DNA from: Orbicella faveolata
Taxonomy: Eukaryota; Cnidaria; Anthozoa; Scleractinia; Merulinidae
Assembly: GCF_002042975.1 (NCBI RefSeq)
Contig: NW_018148553.1
Coordinates: 533,766 to 597,765 of the forward strand
Direction of reading: 5' to 3'
Length of the DNA stretch: 64,000 nt
Shown here: positions 24,401-35,300 of the stretch, in pieces
Numbering within the stretch: position 1 is the first letter of the stretch
Layout of the letters: each line of letters starts with the position of its first letter
Made by a program: the position numbers and the translations under genes
The notes under the pieces: model-generated
Databases searched by the model: none
What the model was told of the DNA's origin: nothing
Seen by the model: only the letters and a program-made list of their open reading frames with translations

Positions 24401-27400
24401 GTTTTTACCGTCCTGCAGAGGGGCACAAATATGGAGGCTGGAGATCAATAAAAACATGTGGAACTACTTGCTTTTTAAGCGATCAGTTCACCCTCATAAA
24501 GCAGTAAACCTTCACATAAATACTTTTCCTAATACGTCAAGTGTTCAGAATGAAAAATATCGCGAAATATAATTGATTCTTTTCATGGCACGTGGAAACC
24601 TGTCCTCTGACGTGAAAATGTGGGCTCTAAAAAATGCTCTATTTTCAAACCGAAGAATGCTATCGAGCTAACAACGTGCAAGAAAAGATATATTTTGAAG
24701 ATCTTATAACCGATACATTTAAAACCCAGGGGACCTTTAAATTTCTGGTCTTAGAATTTGATGACGTTACGTGAAAACAAAGAATTATTTTCCACAGGAA
24801 ATGCTGAGATCACGTGGTCTAATCCTCAACTCGCCCTAGACCTCTACGGTCAAGATTCGTGGCTAGATCTGGGATTCAGATCTAACTCTTGTTACGTGGA
24901 CGTGAAATACTGCAACCAGACTGGTATTTCAATTACGTTTTGGGTATCTTTTCGTGAAGCTAGCTCGACACAAGGATTGATTGAGTTTGGAAGTGGTGAC
25001 TGCGGGCTCCTGCTCGTTCGTACATCTGACCATGAAATAAATGCCACCATTAGAAGTATGGAGCTAGAACACACTTGGAGTGTGCAAAGTTTGAATGCAA
25101 GTATTCGTGATGGGATGTGGCATCACTTTGCGATAACATGGAACGCTAGTGGGGAAATTCATCTCTTTATTAATGGTACAAGGTACAAGTACATCATCGC
25201 TTTAATCATGTCTATTGATCCTCGGCCAGGCCATATCATCAGTTGGCGCGCCTATAGAAAGTAAATTAAGAAATTGACGTCAGTTTTTTATGCGTCTGTC
25301 CTCTTATTGATGATAAATTGCGTCATAACATTGCCAAAGTGGCTGTAAAACCACGAGCCGCAGGCTCGTGGTTCCACAGTAAAAAGTATTCTCACGTGTT
25401 ACACTGAATTAAAAAAAACATATCTGAACAAAAACTATGCTAATATGCAAATATTCTTGAATACTAACAAGGCTGCGAATCTGTGCGTGTGTCTCTGACT
25501 CATAGGTTAAACAATGTAAGCAGAGAGGTAATTTCAAATGTGTCTTGTGCTGATACAAACTGCTCCTGTGACTGGTCGATGAAAGTAGGCACCATGACCC
25601 GCCAGAACTCGACCGTCCAATCAAAGTCGTCCGTAAAGCTTGCCAGGCTGTTCCTATGGCACTATGCACTTAGTAACGAGACAATTCTTGAATTATCGAA
25701 AGAAGTTCAAGGTAAGAATTGTTTGCCTTTTGTGCAAAAGAAATTTTAATTTTTGATTCCCCTTATGCAATGACCGTTTATTTCAACACACTTCAAAGCG
25801 CAAACGTTTGGTCATACAATAAACAGACTATTATCACTAACTTTGATAAGTTAATAAAGATGGTGAATTTTAAGCTCGGTAATGAAATGTGAAGGTGAAT
25901 CAATCAACATGACACGAGCGTGGGACAAAGAAAAAGATTCACCATCTTTATTAACTTATCACTACCCACGATGACTTCGATAGCGTTGATCCTAGCAGTA
26001 TGCAGGACACCTGTCATATATGAACTCAGCTAAATGACCTTGCTCTCCATGAGTTCTCGTAGTTCAGTGGATAGAGCGCCCGCCCGCTGTTCGGGAGGTC
26101 ATGGGTTGGATTCCTGTCGGGGACTCAGAATTTTTCTTTGTCCCACGCTCGTGTCATGTTGATTAATTCACCTTCACATCACTAACTTTATAGCGGTAAA
26201 CTCCATATAGGCAACAGAACGTCTTGTAAAATGTTGTTGAAATCACTCTTTCAAACCCAGTGAAACAAGTTAATCACTTCCCTGGGTCAGCACGGGATTT
26301 GGCAAGGAAACACTCTTAGCATCACACTCTCTGAACTCTAAATGTTCACCTATAGGAAAACGCAGAAATAAGATATCTGCAAGTAACTCTCAAAAAAACA
26401 CAGTAATCCGACCTCAGTGGCTTCTAGTGCTCGAATCACCATGTGTTTGCGTGATATATATAGCTCTTGCTTTAAAAAGGTGATTTCAACTGATTTCTTG
26501 GCACCAAAAACGATACAAATCCTCAGAGTTCGTGAATTGTACACTCGACAATCGCGGACCAAACTGTTGAGTCACACAAATATCTATCATATTTGATGTT
26601 AACAAGAGCATACATGTAATCTTTGTTCCCCATCTCTCTTCCCTCCTCCCGCCATTTTTCAATGTTGCTTTTGTTCAAATGTTATCTTTTGTCCCATTAC
26701 CAACCTTCTGAAACAACAATAAATGGGAGGAATGGAAATGGGCAAAGTTTAAAATATCTTTAATTACGCATATGACAAGAGATTGTTATTCACCTGTTAA
26801 TACGAAAAAAATTAAATTTATAACACACGTCATCATTTTTTTAATTTAGAAAAAATTAGTATGCTTGAGAGTTGTCTAAACTAGTTTTTGTTTTTTTTGC
26901 TTTATAGGATTATTTTTCTCAAACAGGGGATGCTACAGCAGTTGGATAGCCAGTTTACAATTCTGCTATCTCATCGAGCGTCACTTAGAACGAACTTGGC
27001 ATGAATCCAAAAAGACTTGTGATGAAAATCTCGCAAATCTCGCTAGTATTGGGAGCCAAGAGGAATACGACTTCCTAGAACAGGTGCTGCATAAGAAACA
27101 AGTATCAAGCTGCTTGCATATTGGCTTGCAAACGCATGATACTGACTCCATACCGTCTTGGGTAGATGGAAACTTGAGGAGTTTCTCCAAGCTTAACATT
27201 ACTTCTGAGCAAGAAAACAAGACAAACACGTGCGTATACCGAGGTGTGGATGGACTGTGGTATTTGACTAAATGCAACACGAGATGCGGTTTCATCTGCA
27301 AGAAATATAGAGGTAGGTGTTGAAGGGACACCATCTCGCAGTGTTCCTGCGTTTTGCTCAAAACAGGCGCCGAAAATATGTGTGTGAGAGAGAGGGAGAG

Positions 27401-28124
27401 CAAATTGTATTTAGTTTTGGAGATTTTTCCAAGAAAAGTCGACAAAATGCACTTTGCTCGCGCCATCATTAGAAATCGAGAGCGAATAATCTAACTGTTT
27501 TAGTATAAATCTACTAGTCGTTTAAAACTTTAGCTAAATCCTCTTTATAGACACTTCGAAAACGCCAAAAAGCCGTCGTAATTTTGTTAACAAGGGCATA
27601 CTGCTACGCTACTCATTATCTATCACAGAATAGATAGTGAGTCAGCGTAGCCAATCAGAGAACGGCATACGTGATAATACGCTAGTAAATTTATACTAAC
27701 GAGTTTTAATATAGCGATAGCATAGTAAGTAGCGTAGCAGCGTGCACTGAGGACCAGTTCTTTGTGTTTTTAAAGTGTCTTTGAAGAGGATTTAGATTAA
27801 AGTTTTGAGCGACTACTAGATTTCTACTAAAACAATTAGATTATTCGCACTCGATTTCCATGCGTGATAGTTGACGAGGGCGCAGCTGATAAAACATGGG
27901 TTTTTGACTAATATATAATAATAATAAATAATAATAATAAAAATAATCTTTAAAGAGGAAGCGCCCGTCACGTAAATACGTGGTTTTCAGGGAGGTCCTC
28001 TATAAAATAAAAAGTATTAAAATCTAAAATAAGAAATACAAGTATCACTAATATATTATAAAGGAAACTAAAGAAAACAATAATAACAATAACAATAACA
28101 ATAACAATGATAATAATAATAATG

Positions 28125-28182
<58 letters not shown>

Positions 28183-28740
28183 TAAGCACCCCCTCAAACA
28201 CCCTTGAATTCGGTGGAAAATCTCAGTTACCTTCCCGGCCGGAGTTGTTCGAAAGGTGGATTACGCTATCAGATGTTATCCGCCAGATAATTCGCCATCT
28301 AGTGGATAGTGTGGTTTGTTGTGTTAACATTTATCCACTGGATAGCTATGTATCCTTTGGATAGCATTGTCCAGTCCAGCCTTTGAACAACCAGGGCCTG
28401 ACCCTTAATACTATAGTTTTTTTACTGTAAATTGGTCGATATTCTTTTCCCTTTCTTTTCAGTTGGCATGTTTAGAAACGCTGAATTCCATTGCCGAGTT
28501 AGAAGATACAATCACCAACTAGTGGGTCATCGGTTGACTATCCGATGGGTGCAAAATGAACTGGCTTGTGCAATTGACTGTTTGATTTATGGCAAGGGTT
28601 GTGAATCATACAACTATCAACACAACAACCTGGCATCAAATGGGCAGAACCTTTGCGAGTTAAACAGCTCAAATCAGCACAAAAAACCTGCGAGTCTAGT
28701 CTCCAATATTGGTTTTCAGTATTGTGAGAGAGTTTCCTAA
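21499..28740 (+). CDS. Secreted LamG-like / C-type lectin-like / PAN domain protein
   Basis: Six exons join in frame to 493 residues: 21499-21546, 22594-22726, 24798-25175, 25472-25711, 26908-27312 and 28463-28740 (TAA 28738-28740). The signal peptide is split by the first intron (KLVILQ, then VLVTFTHA). A LamG-type jelly roll follows (about residues 20-265), opening with HYWPLNE and closing with ARLFLWHYALSNETI. A C-type lectin-like fold (about 270-400) shows CYLIERHLERTWHESKKTC, HIGLQ, WVDG and GFICKK. A PAN/apple domain with six or so Cys ends the protein (about 405-493). The usual calcium motifs of C-type lectins (EPN/QPD and WND) are not visible; WYL stands where WND should be. All introns after the first are phase 1, as in shuffled extracellular modules. 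Likely an extracellular adhesion or recognition protein; the ligand is unknown. The donor at 25176 is chosen over one five bases later because only it keeps the frame. Confidence 0.88.
22426..22593 (+). repeat. 84-bp tandem duplication that doubles a splice acceptor
   Basis: Unit 22426-22509 is followed directly by 22510-22593 with only one or so mismatches. Each unit ends in TTTTCTTGTTCAG, so two equal acceptors precede exon 2 of the lectin-like gene. Using the upstream one would add 84 nt that read into a TAA in the required phase. Confidence 0.92.
22789..23419. mobile_element. Non-autonomous TTAA-flanked DNA transposon, AGGTCACTCCAAAAA family
   Basis: The ends carry AGGTCACTCCAAAAA in inverted orientation next to TTAA. 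Inner inverted stretches (CCACTCACCGAAGTTTCAGCC near 22860 and its complement near 23330) extend the fold. There is no transposase. It lies in intron 2 of the lectin-like gene. Open frames on either strand within it arise from the element and are not genes. Confidence 0.75.
23473..24244. mobile_element. Non-autonomous TTAA-flanked DNA transposon, GGACGGTGCC family, copy 1
   Basis: The element runs TTAAGGACGGTGCCAAC to its inverse GCCACCGTCCTTAA. The second copy at 32874-33766 is similar throughout and 121 bp longer. No transposase is present. It lies in intron 2 of the lectin-like gene. Confidence 0.85.
25349..25373. repeat. Perfect 11-bp hairpin with 3-base loop
   Basis: AACCACGAGCC, loop GCA, then GGCTCGTGGTT. 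A flanking CTGT/ACAG pair extends the fold after two mismatches. It is GC-rich in an AT-rich intron of the lectin-like gene. It may be a very short palindromic repeat; no function is shown. Confidence 0.8.
25842..26199 (+). mobile_element. tRNA-derived SINE with inverted partial copy, nested palindrome
   Basis: At 26051-26199 lies a tRNA-like head (A box TAGTTCAGTGG at 26060-26070; B box GGTTGGATTCC at 26104-26114) and a tail. The tail's inverse lies at 25879-25936. That inverse is itself flanked by a second inverted pair, 25842-25867 and 25937-25963 (GATAAGTTAATAAAGATGGT). The head is degraded relative to a working tRNA, so I do not call a tRNA gene. Confidence 0.75.
27457..27887. mobile_element. 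Foldback element with arms of about 115 bp
   Basis: The left arm (27467-27580) begins GAAATCGAGAGCGAATAATC. The right arm (27755-27885) is its imperfect reverse complement, ending in the same word. The centre holds another small palindrome (TAGATAGTGAGT...). A partial inverted copy is at 18330-18610. It lies in the last intron of the lectin-like gene. Confidence 0.8.
27911..28184. repeat. AAT and AACAAT microsatellites
   Basis: An imperfect AAT run at 27911-27947 and a long one at 28078-28184, starting with AACAAT units and grading into about 24 AAT/GAT units. The reverse strand gives a false poly-Ile open frame. Confidence 0.95.
28238..28399. mobile_element. Palindromic MITE, family GTTGTTCGAA, copy 2
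   Basis: GGAGTTGTTCGAAAGGTGGAT on the left mirrors AGCCTTTGAACAACCAGG on the right, with GTGGATAG blocks inside. It matches the copy at 13100-13254. It ends about 63 bases before the PAN-domain exon. Confidence 0.8.
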
Positions 28741-29100
28741 GAAGTTCTGAAATAGGAAAATTAATTTTCATACAGGTGACTGACACCACGTTCGTAGCTC
28801 TCAGAACTAGCTCAGTCCGAATTCCATTGCTCTTGCACTACAACCATGGACAATCAGTGTTGGAAAATGCTCAAACACTTGACTTCATGTCTGTAATAAC
28901 CACAGAATAGTTTTCAGCACCTCTGTCTCCCCTTCCAGTGTTGGTAAATGGTCAAATACAAAATTTTGTTTGATAAAAAGTGTTTTGCCAACACGCGGAG
29001 GGAAAAATGGCTCACACTAGAAAATGAACTTTTCCAACACTTATGACCAGGGTTTTAGACAAAAAGACTTTTGCTCAAAGCGAGGGATGAAGGGATTCAG

Positions 29101-29280
29101 TTAACGCGTTTACATCCTTGTTGCCACCCACTGAATGCAGACCATGTGATGATATTCATTTGGGAGGCAACAATTGTTCTGTTTGAACATGCTTTCATGC
29201 AATCATTTGCGTGTGGCAAATCACACAATTAAATCGTCACGTGGTCTGAATTGGGTGGCAACAAGGATGTCAACACGTTA
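29101..29280. mobile_element. Palindromic MITE, TACATCCTTGTTGCCACCC family
   Basis: The left end AACGCGTTTACATCCTTGTT mirrors the right end GGATGTCAACACGTT. A second inner pair (CAGACCATGTGATGAT near 29139 and its complement near 29232) continues the fold. Non-coding. Confidence 0.8.
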
Positions 29281-30116
29281 GCCGAGTCCGTCTATTGGCT
29301 CACACAGCGGAGAAGTAAGAGCTTCTATGCTCGCGAAGGGTAGGTTATGGGTTACTAAATGGGAGGGTCTGGTTATAAAGAAATATATACACGAGGTTGG
29401 TGATCGCAGAGTCATGGCAAACGGGCGGGACGGAATGAGGCCTATATTAAATGAGCCAGAGATAAATGATTTCCCGTCATCAGGTATTGCTTCTTTGGCA
29501 TACCACCTTTGTCAATGTTGATGTTGTCGGAAAGTAGGGAAAATATTAATGTTTAGGTAAAAGCTGAACTGTTCTGACATCGACGCGTCCAAACGTCCTT
29601 TTTTTTTGACCGACTCACGTCAATCTTTCCCGCTTCCCCGCCAGAGAGAAATCCAACGGTGGAATAATAAATTGGCCAATTGTAGTCAAACTGTCACCCA
29701 CCAAACGGTAGCTGAATAATCTGCTATTGCTCGTGTGCTCACCACCAGGGTTTCCAGACTTGCCTTTCAAACCATCCTGGGATATCATCTAACTCCCCAA
29801 AAAATAAAATAAAATAAAATTAAGGCGTTATTATTGATGCATTATTTTGCGTGAAAACTAATTAGTTTGCTAGTTCGTTCGTTTGTTGGTTGGTCGTTAG
29901 TCTGTTTTTAGCCACCTGATGTCTATCCTTCCGCATAGGATAACAATTCGAATAACTTTTTGTTCAACAAGCAATCGTTGTAAAAGCAATAAGTATCTAC
30001 CGATACATCACTATCAATTAAGTGGGTCGTGTACGTAGTTTGGTTTATTAATAGTTAAGAGCTCAGTAACAAATGAATAATTGTTAAATAGCCAATAGAT
30101 GTCGATTCCTCCGATG

Positions 30117-30152
30117 AATGACGTTATCCACCCTTTGAACAACCGGAGCTGG
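30117..30152. repeat. Fragment of the GTTGTTCGAA MITE family
   Basis: CGTTATCCACCCTTTGAACA followed by ACCGG matches one end of the copies at 13100-13254 and 28238-28399. Confidence 0.6.
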
Positions 30153-31566
30153 TTGGATACCTTGCGTCTTGATCGATGTTACAAACCAAGAAGATCCAAA
30201 CATGATGCGAGAACTTTTACTTACTTTAATTATAACACTGCATCACAGTTCTAATTTTCCACAATTTAAAGGAACTGAACAGTGATATTTTGGATAACTT
30301 TTAAAACACTATCAAGTAAGTGAAAGGACGAACCACGCCCTTTTCTACCCAATTATTATAATTATTTTACTCAAACGTACTATAACAAAATTCTCAGATC
30401 TGACTGGTTATAAGCAGGCCCGAATCGGGCGCTAATTGGCCAGTGCGCGTCATTTGCACGCGCCACTATGGAACAGTTGCACTTGAAAGAGTTTTTTTCT
30501 GGTGAATCTCGAAGACAACTCTAGTCATCAACTGCTTAAGCTATGGTTATATATTTCTTTCCGCAAATTTTGTTATAGTAATGACTCGTGATTAACAAAT
30601 CAGACTACCGCTTCGGAGTTGTTTGATATTGTGAACCATTGTTACGATTACAGAACGAATTGGACTCTACTTGGTCCTTTCACCATTAGTAGCGAATTAA
30701 ATCATTAAATTAATTTCTTAATGAGACAAAAACAATGTTTTCTGACTTCTTTTAAGCTAATATAACCTTACAGGTACAGGTTCCAGATAGTTTGTTTCAG
30801 AATACGTCCAGTCGAAACGAGTTTTATGATAAAATAAAATCCAGTATAATCCCTACATCAACAGTGTCCTATATAAATAACATTCACTAAATCTTGAAAC
30901 GACTTTAATTTACCCATGTAGGTGTCATAAAAGCTAAACTATTAATTATCACAGTAATACTAAGTACTATCTCGTCCAGTGCCAATCAATAAAGTTTGTT
31001 TCATTTTGGCATCTTCAGTGCTGTTTGGGAAATCCAGGAAGAAGCAGAATTTTCCTGATACACCGCATACATCGATGAATTCTTTTAGCTTAAATTTGAA
31101 AAGAGTATAAATCATCTAGAATGGCTACAAATTACAAAATGTCCTATTCCGATAAAAAAGAGACGTTCCATTAAGCTAAGTCTTTTTAAGATGCTTTTCT
31201 CTTTTAAATATAATAGTTTATACTTTGCTTTATAAACTGTTCTCATTCTCAGATATATCGCTTGATTACTGTCCTCAAAAAGAGAACGTACTAAGTGTGA
31301 GTAATTTACTCTGTAACATGGGAATACTAGTCTCCAGTGAAACTGCTAAAAACGTCAACTGACGATAACAATCACTCGATTTATGTCGACATCAAGCTTG
31401 TTAATGACCTCAACTTCTCGATGTATACAAGGTCTAAACCAAGTCACTCATAAATTATAATATGGCTGTTAGTGAAACCTGTTTTATAAAACTTGTAGTG
31501 CGCTCGAACTGCAATTGAGAAAATTGATATTAACACCATATACGTCTATACACTGACGGAAGATTA

Positions 31567-31572
31567 TTTATT
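31567..31572 (-). promoter_or_regulatory. Candidate AATAAA poly-A signal of the kinesin gene
   Basis: AATAAA on the minus strand, about 113 bases past the TAA stop at 31685-31687, a usual distance for a short 3' UTR. Confidence 0.5.
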
Positions 31573-31684
31573 CAGTCTGATAAATAGCCGTCGTACTCTT
31601 TCTTCCGACGGGCCATCACTTGACAACGAGAATGTTACAAGGCAGGTAACTCTTCGAACCGAAGGATAGTTTGACTGTACTCGT

Positions 31685-32237
31685 TTAGTTTCGCTTCTTA
31701 AACAGGCCGCACATTTGGCACGTGACCTGGCCATCATCTCCATAGTCAACACCCACCTCGTCAGGTACATCTCTAAAATGCGATTCATTACAAATGGTGT
31801 TCTGAATGGCACCAGATATCTCAGAGTCTGCTTCGCTTTGCATTCTCTGAGCTGCAGCATACTCTACCTTATCCTCAAACGACATATTATCGTAACCTGA
31901 AAGTCTGTTTGCGATCTCAGTGATTTCTTGTTCTTCTTTAGTGGGTGGCCTCTTCGGAATGTCCCGTGGAATAGAAGCTAAGAGTTCGCAAAGGTCAATG
32001 GCGCAGGAATCCATGTGAATTGTTCGCCAGCCTTCCTTGTCAACATCCGTCTCTTCGATATCCTGAAAGCTTAGTAAGCCTGGTTTTTGTCGTCTTCTTT
32101 TGACGGTCATCTTGTCTGTTGATTCGCCATCTAAGTTTTCAAAAGTCACACGTTTCTGGGACTTTCTCTTCTTTTCAGGCGGACTCGACTGGAAATCGTC
32201 TGTTTCTTCTTTAGAGGAATCGCTATATGTAACGTCC
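31685..32237 (-). CDS. Terminal kinesin exon: basic patch, KRVTF motif, C-terminal CxxC
   Basis: The acceptor CATATCAG precedes an exon whose first base completes ATG (Met) with the previous exon, then DVTYSDSS. It encodes 183 further residues. A basic run (KKRKSQKR) could be a nuclear import or microtubule-binding patch. It runs into KRVTF, which fits the RVxF docking motif for protein phosphatase 1. The middle is acidic and helical. The last residues carry CQMC and basic GLFKKRN. I recognise no domain here. The upstream intron contains a poly-A/T tract with an assembly gap, so base calls there are unreliable. Confidence 0.8.
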
Positions 32238-32246
32238 CTGATATGG

Positions 32247-32313
<67 letters not shown>

Positions 32314-35300
32314 NNNNNNNNNNNNNNNNNNNNNNNNNNNNNNNNNNNNNNNNNNNNNNNAAAAAAAAAAAAAAAAAAACACAAACGACCGGTTGAACCA
32401 GGTGATTAGGTGGAAGAGCATCAGTTAATAAGATTCGAGGAAAGAGACCCCTTTCCCTTCCCTTAGCCTTGTCTCTCCATGACGAGAGAGAGAAAAACCT
32501 GGACTCAAAAGACGACAGATAGAGAATTCGCGGGAAGGTTTCAGAGAGAAAAGATCTCTTTATGTTTCTTCTTGAGGTTAACTGTTCATTAATGATCTAA
32601 AGGCCTTTCGAAAGCTTTCTTCACCATTACATACTCTATGAGCAAGCTTCCTTAAAGTAACTCCAAGACAGCTTGCTCGCAGGGGCTATCCGTCACTGTG
32701 CCAGATGGTAAAGAGGTTTCAGAAGGCATCATTCGAGTCCCCGGCTGTTGCGGAAATCTTCTACTTTAGAAGTCAGTGTCCTGCATGGTATTTGCCTCAA
32801 ACTTCAATAAAACGCACACTTACTCTTGTTATCATCATTAAGTGGTTCCTAGCATGAGCAAACCTTACTTGCCTTAAGGACGGTGCCTACTTTTGTTGGT
32901 GTGCACACGTTCTGCGCATCACGCAAGCCATGGTTTAGTTCCACGCGCGCGCTGGGGCTGACATTGACGCAATCAACTACGCTATCACGTACACGACAAA
33001 ATGAAAGCAAAATTTTCCTACTGTGACCAAATCAAGTTTAATGAACCTGTACTTAAATCAGTAACACCAGAATAGCAGCATATCGCTAACCACTTACTGT
33101 TTACGTCTTCCAGCTGAAAACCTAACTGTTATCTGTCGAAAATTATACTGAAATCCAACTGTAAACATGTACCTGCAGATGGCGTAGTGCGCTCGCAAGA
33201 CAAGTGCGAGATACGCAAATGTCTTACTTACTGGGGAGGTGACAGGAAAAAATGTGACGGGCACCGTAAAAGTTTTCCAAAAAAATCAATAAATTTAAAA
33301 AACGCGCGGTTACCCCTACATTTTATGTTATGAAATGCAAGTGGCAAGTCTATTCAACACGTGATTAGTTTCTGGTTGTGAGTAAAAGGTATTTAGACTG
33401 TATTTTAGCTTAACCAGAGGAAGGCTGTCATATACGCTAAAAGCGGTTTTGCAACGATTTTGTCATTAAAAACATATCAAAAATGTTTTTTATTACCATT
33501 TGCCATGATCTTTTTAAATGTGTTTGCTTTTCTTTATGTAAAGGCGAATTCTATGGAAATCTGTGAAAAAATATCCTTTCCTTCTTTCTTCAGGAAAATG
33601 CTGATGTCAGCATTTTTGTTGAGATTCAAGGCTAATTATCTCGAAAAAATGCGTGGCTACCCCCATTTTTCTTTGTAAATTCCAATAGCCCTTGCAAAGA
33701 TCTACTTTTTCCGCGTGATTCTAACCTGGTGCAAAAACCTTTGCAATTAGTAGGCACCGTCCTTAACTTCTCAAAGTGTTAAGTGTAAAATGAAATTCTC
33801 CTAACGTGAAATCGCGTTTACTTACATTTCATGCCCTGGGGGTCTGGAGCTGATACATCTCTCGATTAATATCTTCCTTACATCCAGCTCGTCCTCTAGA
33901 TCGGTGATCGTTCCCTTGATTTGAGCCAACTCTCCCTCCAGCCTCTGCCTGTACTCCATGAACTCGCATATTTCCCCCTCAAGTCGAGAGGTGTCCTGCA
34001 TGTGAGAAAGAAGATTTCCTTTAAGCTGACCTCTGCTCTCCTCCAGCTCATCCGGGACTTTTGAGGTGCAATGCTGACAGGTGGCGACGCCCCTCTCGCA
34101 TTCTTCCAGCTCATTTTGAAGCTTTGTCTTCTCGTTTAGCAGTTGTGTTATCTCGTCTTCTTTAGTGGCAAGTTCGCATGAAAGCCGAGAAAGTTTGCTT
34201 TCCAAGTTGTCGTAAAGGAGGCAAATATCACTCCCATCACCGCCGATTCGACCGTCGTTGTTTGTTGTCCTTTCTCGCACTAATTCCTCTTTTAATCGAG
34301 ACAGTAAACTCGACAGTTTGACGCGCTCGGCCTTGCTGAGTCGCGGTAACACAGTACTGCTCTTGGAACTGTCCATCAAAGAATCAGGTCCGAGTTCACT
34401 TTTAACTTCATAACTGGGCTTGATCTCAAGTTTTCCGCCATGCACAGTGCCGGAATTTGGTGCGTCGTGCATTCGACTTAATGCGTCCTTGATTGCGAGG
34501 ATTTTAGCTTTCAAGTCCTCGTACAGTCGTAAAATTTCCGTTTTGTTCTCTCTAATTATGCTCACATCCGAAGGATTTAAGAAGCATTCATTATCTGGAA
34601 GAAGGGGAACGAGAAACGAAGTTTTCCACGAAAGAATCTCGTTTATTTCACTGCTGACTTCACTGCTCGACTCCTCAGTTTGCGTCGAGGTATCATAGGA
34701 ATCAGCAGATGTTGGTCTCGATCTAAATCGCTGAACAGCCTTCACATTCAATCCGAGAGAAGCGATTATCATATCAATATGAGTGCTCACGTCTCTTTGC
34801 AGAGTTAACACGCCATTTATAAGACCCAGAATTTCCTGCTTTAACCGATCAACGACACGGCTAGCTTCGACAATCTTTTTCTCCAAGGATTCTTTCCTTT
34901 CCTTAAGCTCTGAAAACTCTAATATCCCATGGCCCATCTCATTTCGCACGAATGCTGATTCTCTCTCCAAGTCGGTTAATCTTTTCTCCAGAGAGGCCTC
35001 GTTTTCTCTGTGAGAGGCGATTTCCGAACGCAGTTCCTTGGCCTTATCGCTGCAAAACGATGCGTAAGTTCTCATAGTGGTCGCTTCAGCTGACTTCAGA
35101 TTTATTTCTTGCAGCAAGCACTCGTTTTCCGAACGACACGCTTGGAATGTTTTCTCCACAATGGACAAATTGGCTTCCAGAGTTTTTATTTCTTGGATAA
35201 GCTGTTCATTCTCTTTCACCATCCTGGCGTTTTCATGCTGAAGTTCCTCAACGACAGTTTGGAAATTCCTGTGCTCACTAAGAAGTTGCTCTGTTTCTTC

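Larger units (their letters stand above)
28741..31684. other. Spacer between convergent lectin-like and kinesin genes
   Basis: It contains a palindromic MITE at 29101-29280, a MITE fragment at 30117-30152, a short AAAAT repeat near 29803-29822 and a candidate poly-A signal for the kinesin at 31567-31572. No convincing coding frame is seen. Confidence 0.65.

Noticed and set aside
26051-26125. tRNA gene
   Set aside because: Same reasoning: the B box is degraded (GGTTGGATTCC) and the sequence continues into a SINE tail.
27968-28201. Poly-Ile open frame
   Set aside because: Translation of the AAT microsatellite.
32100-32428. Poly-Lys and poly-Phe open frames
   Set aside because: They read through the poly-A tract and the N gap, so they are artefacts.
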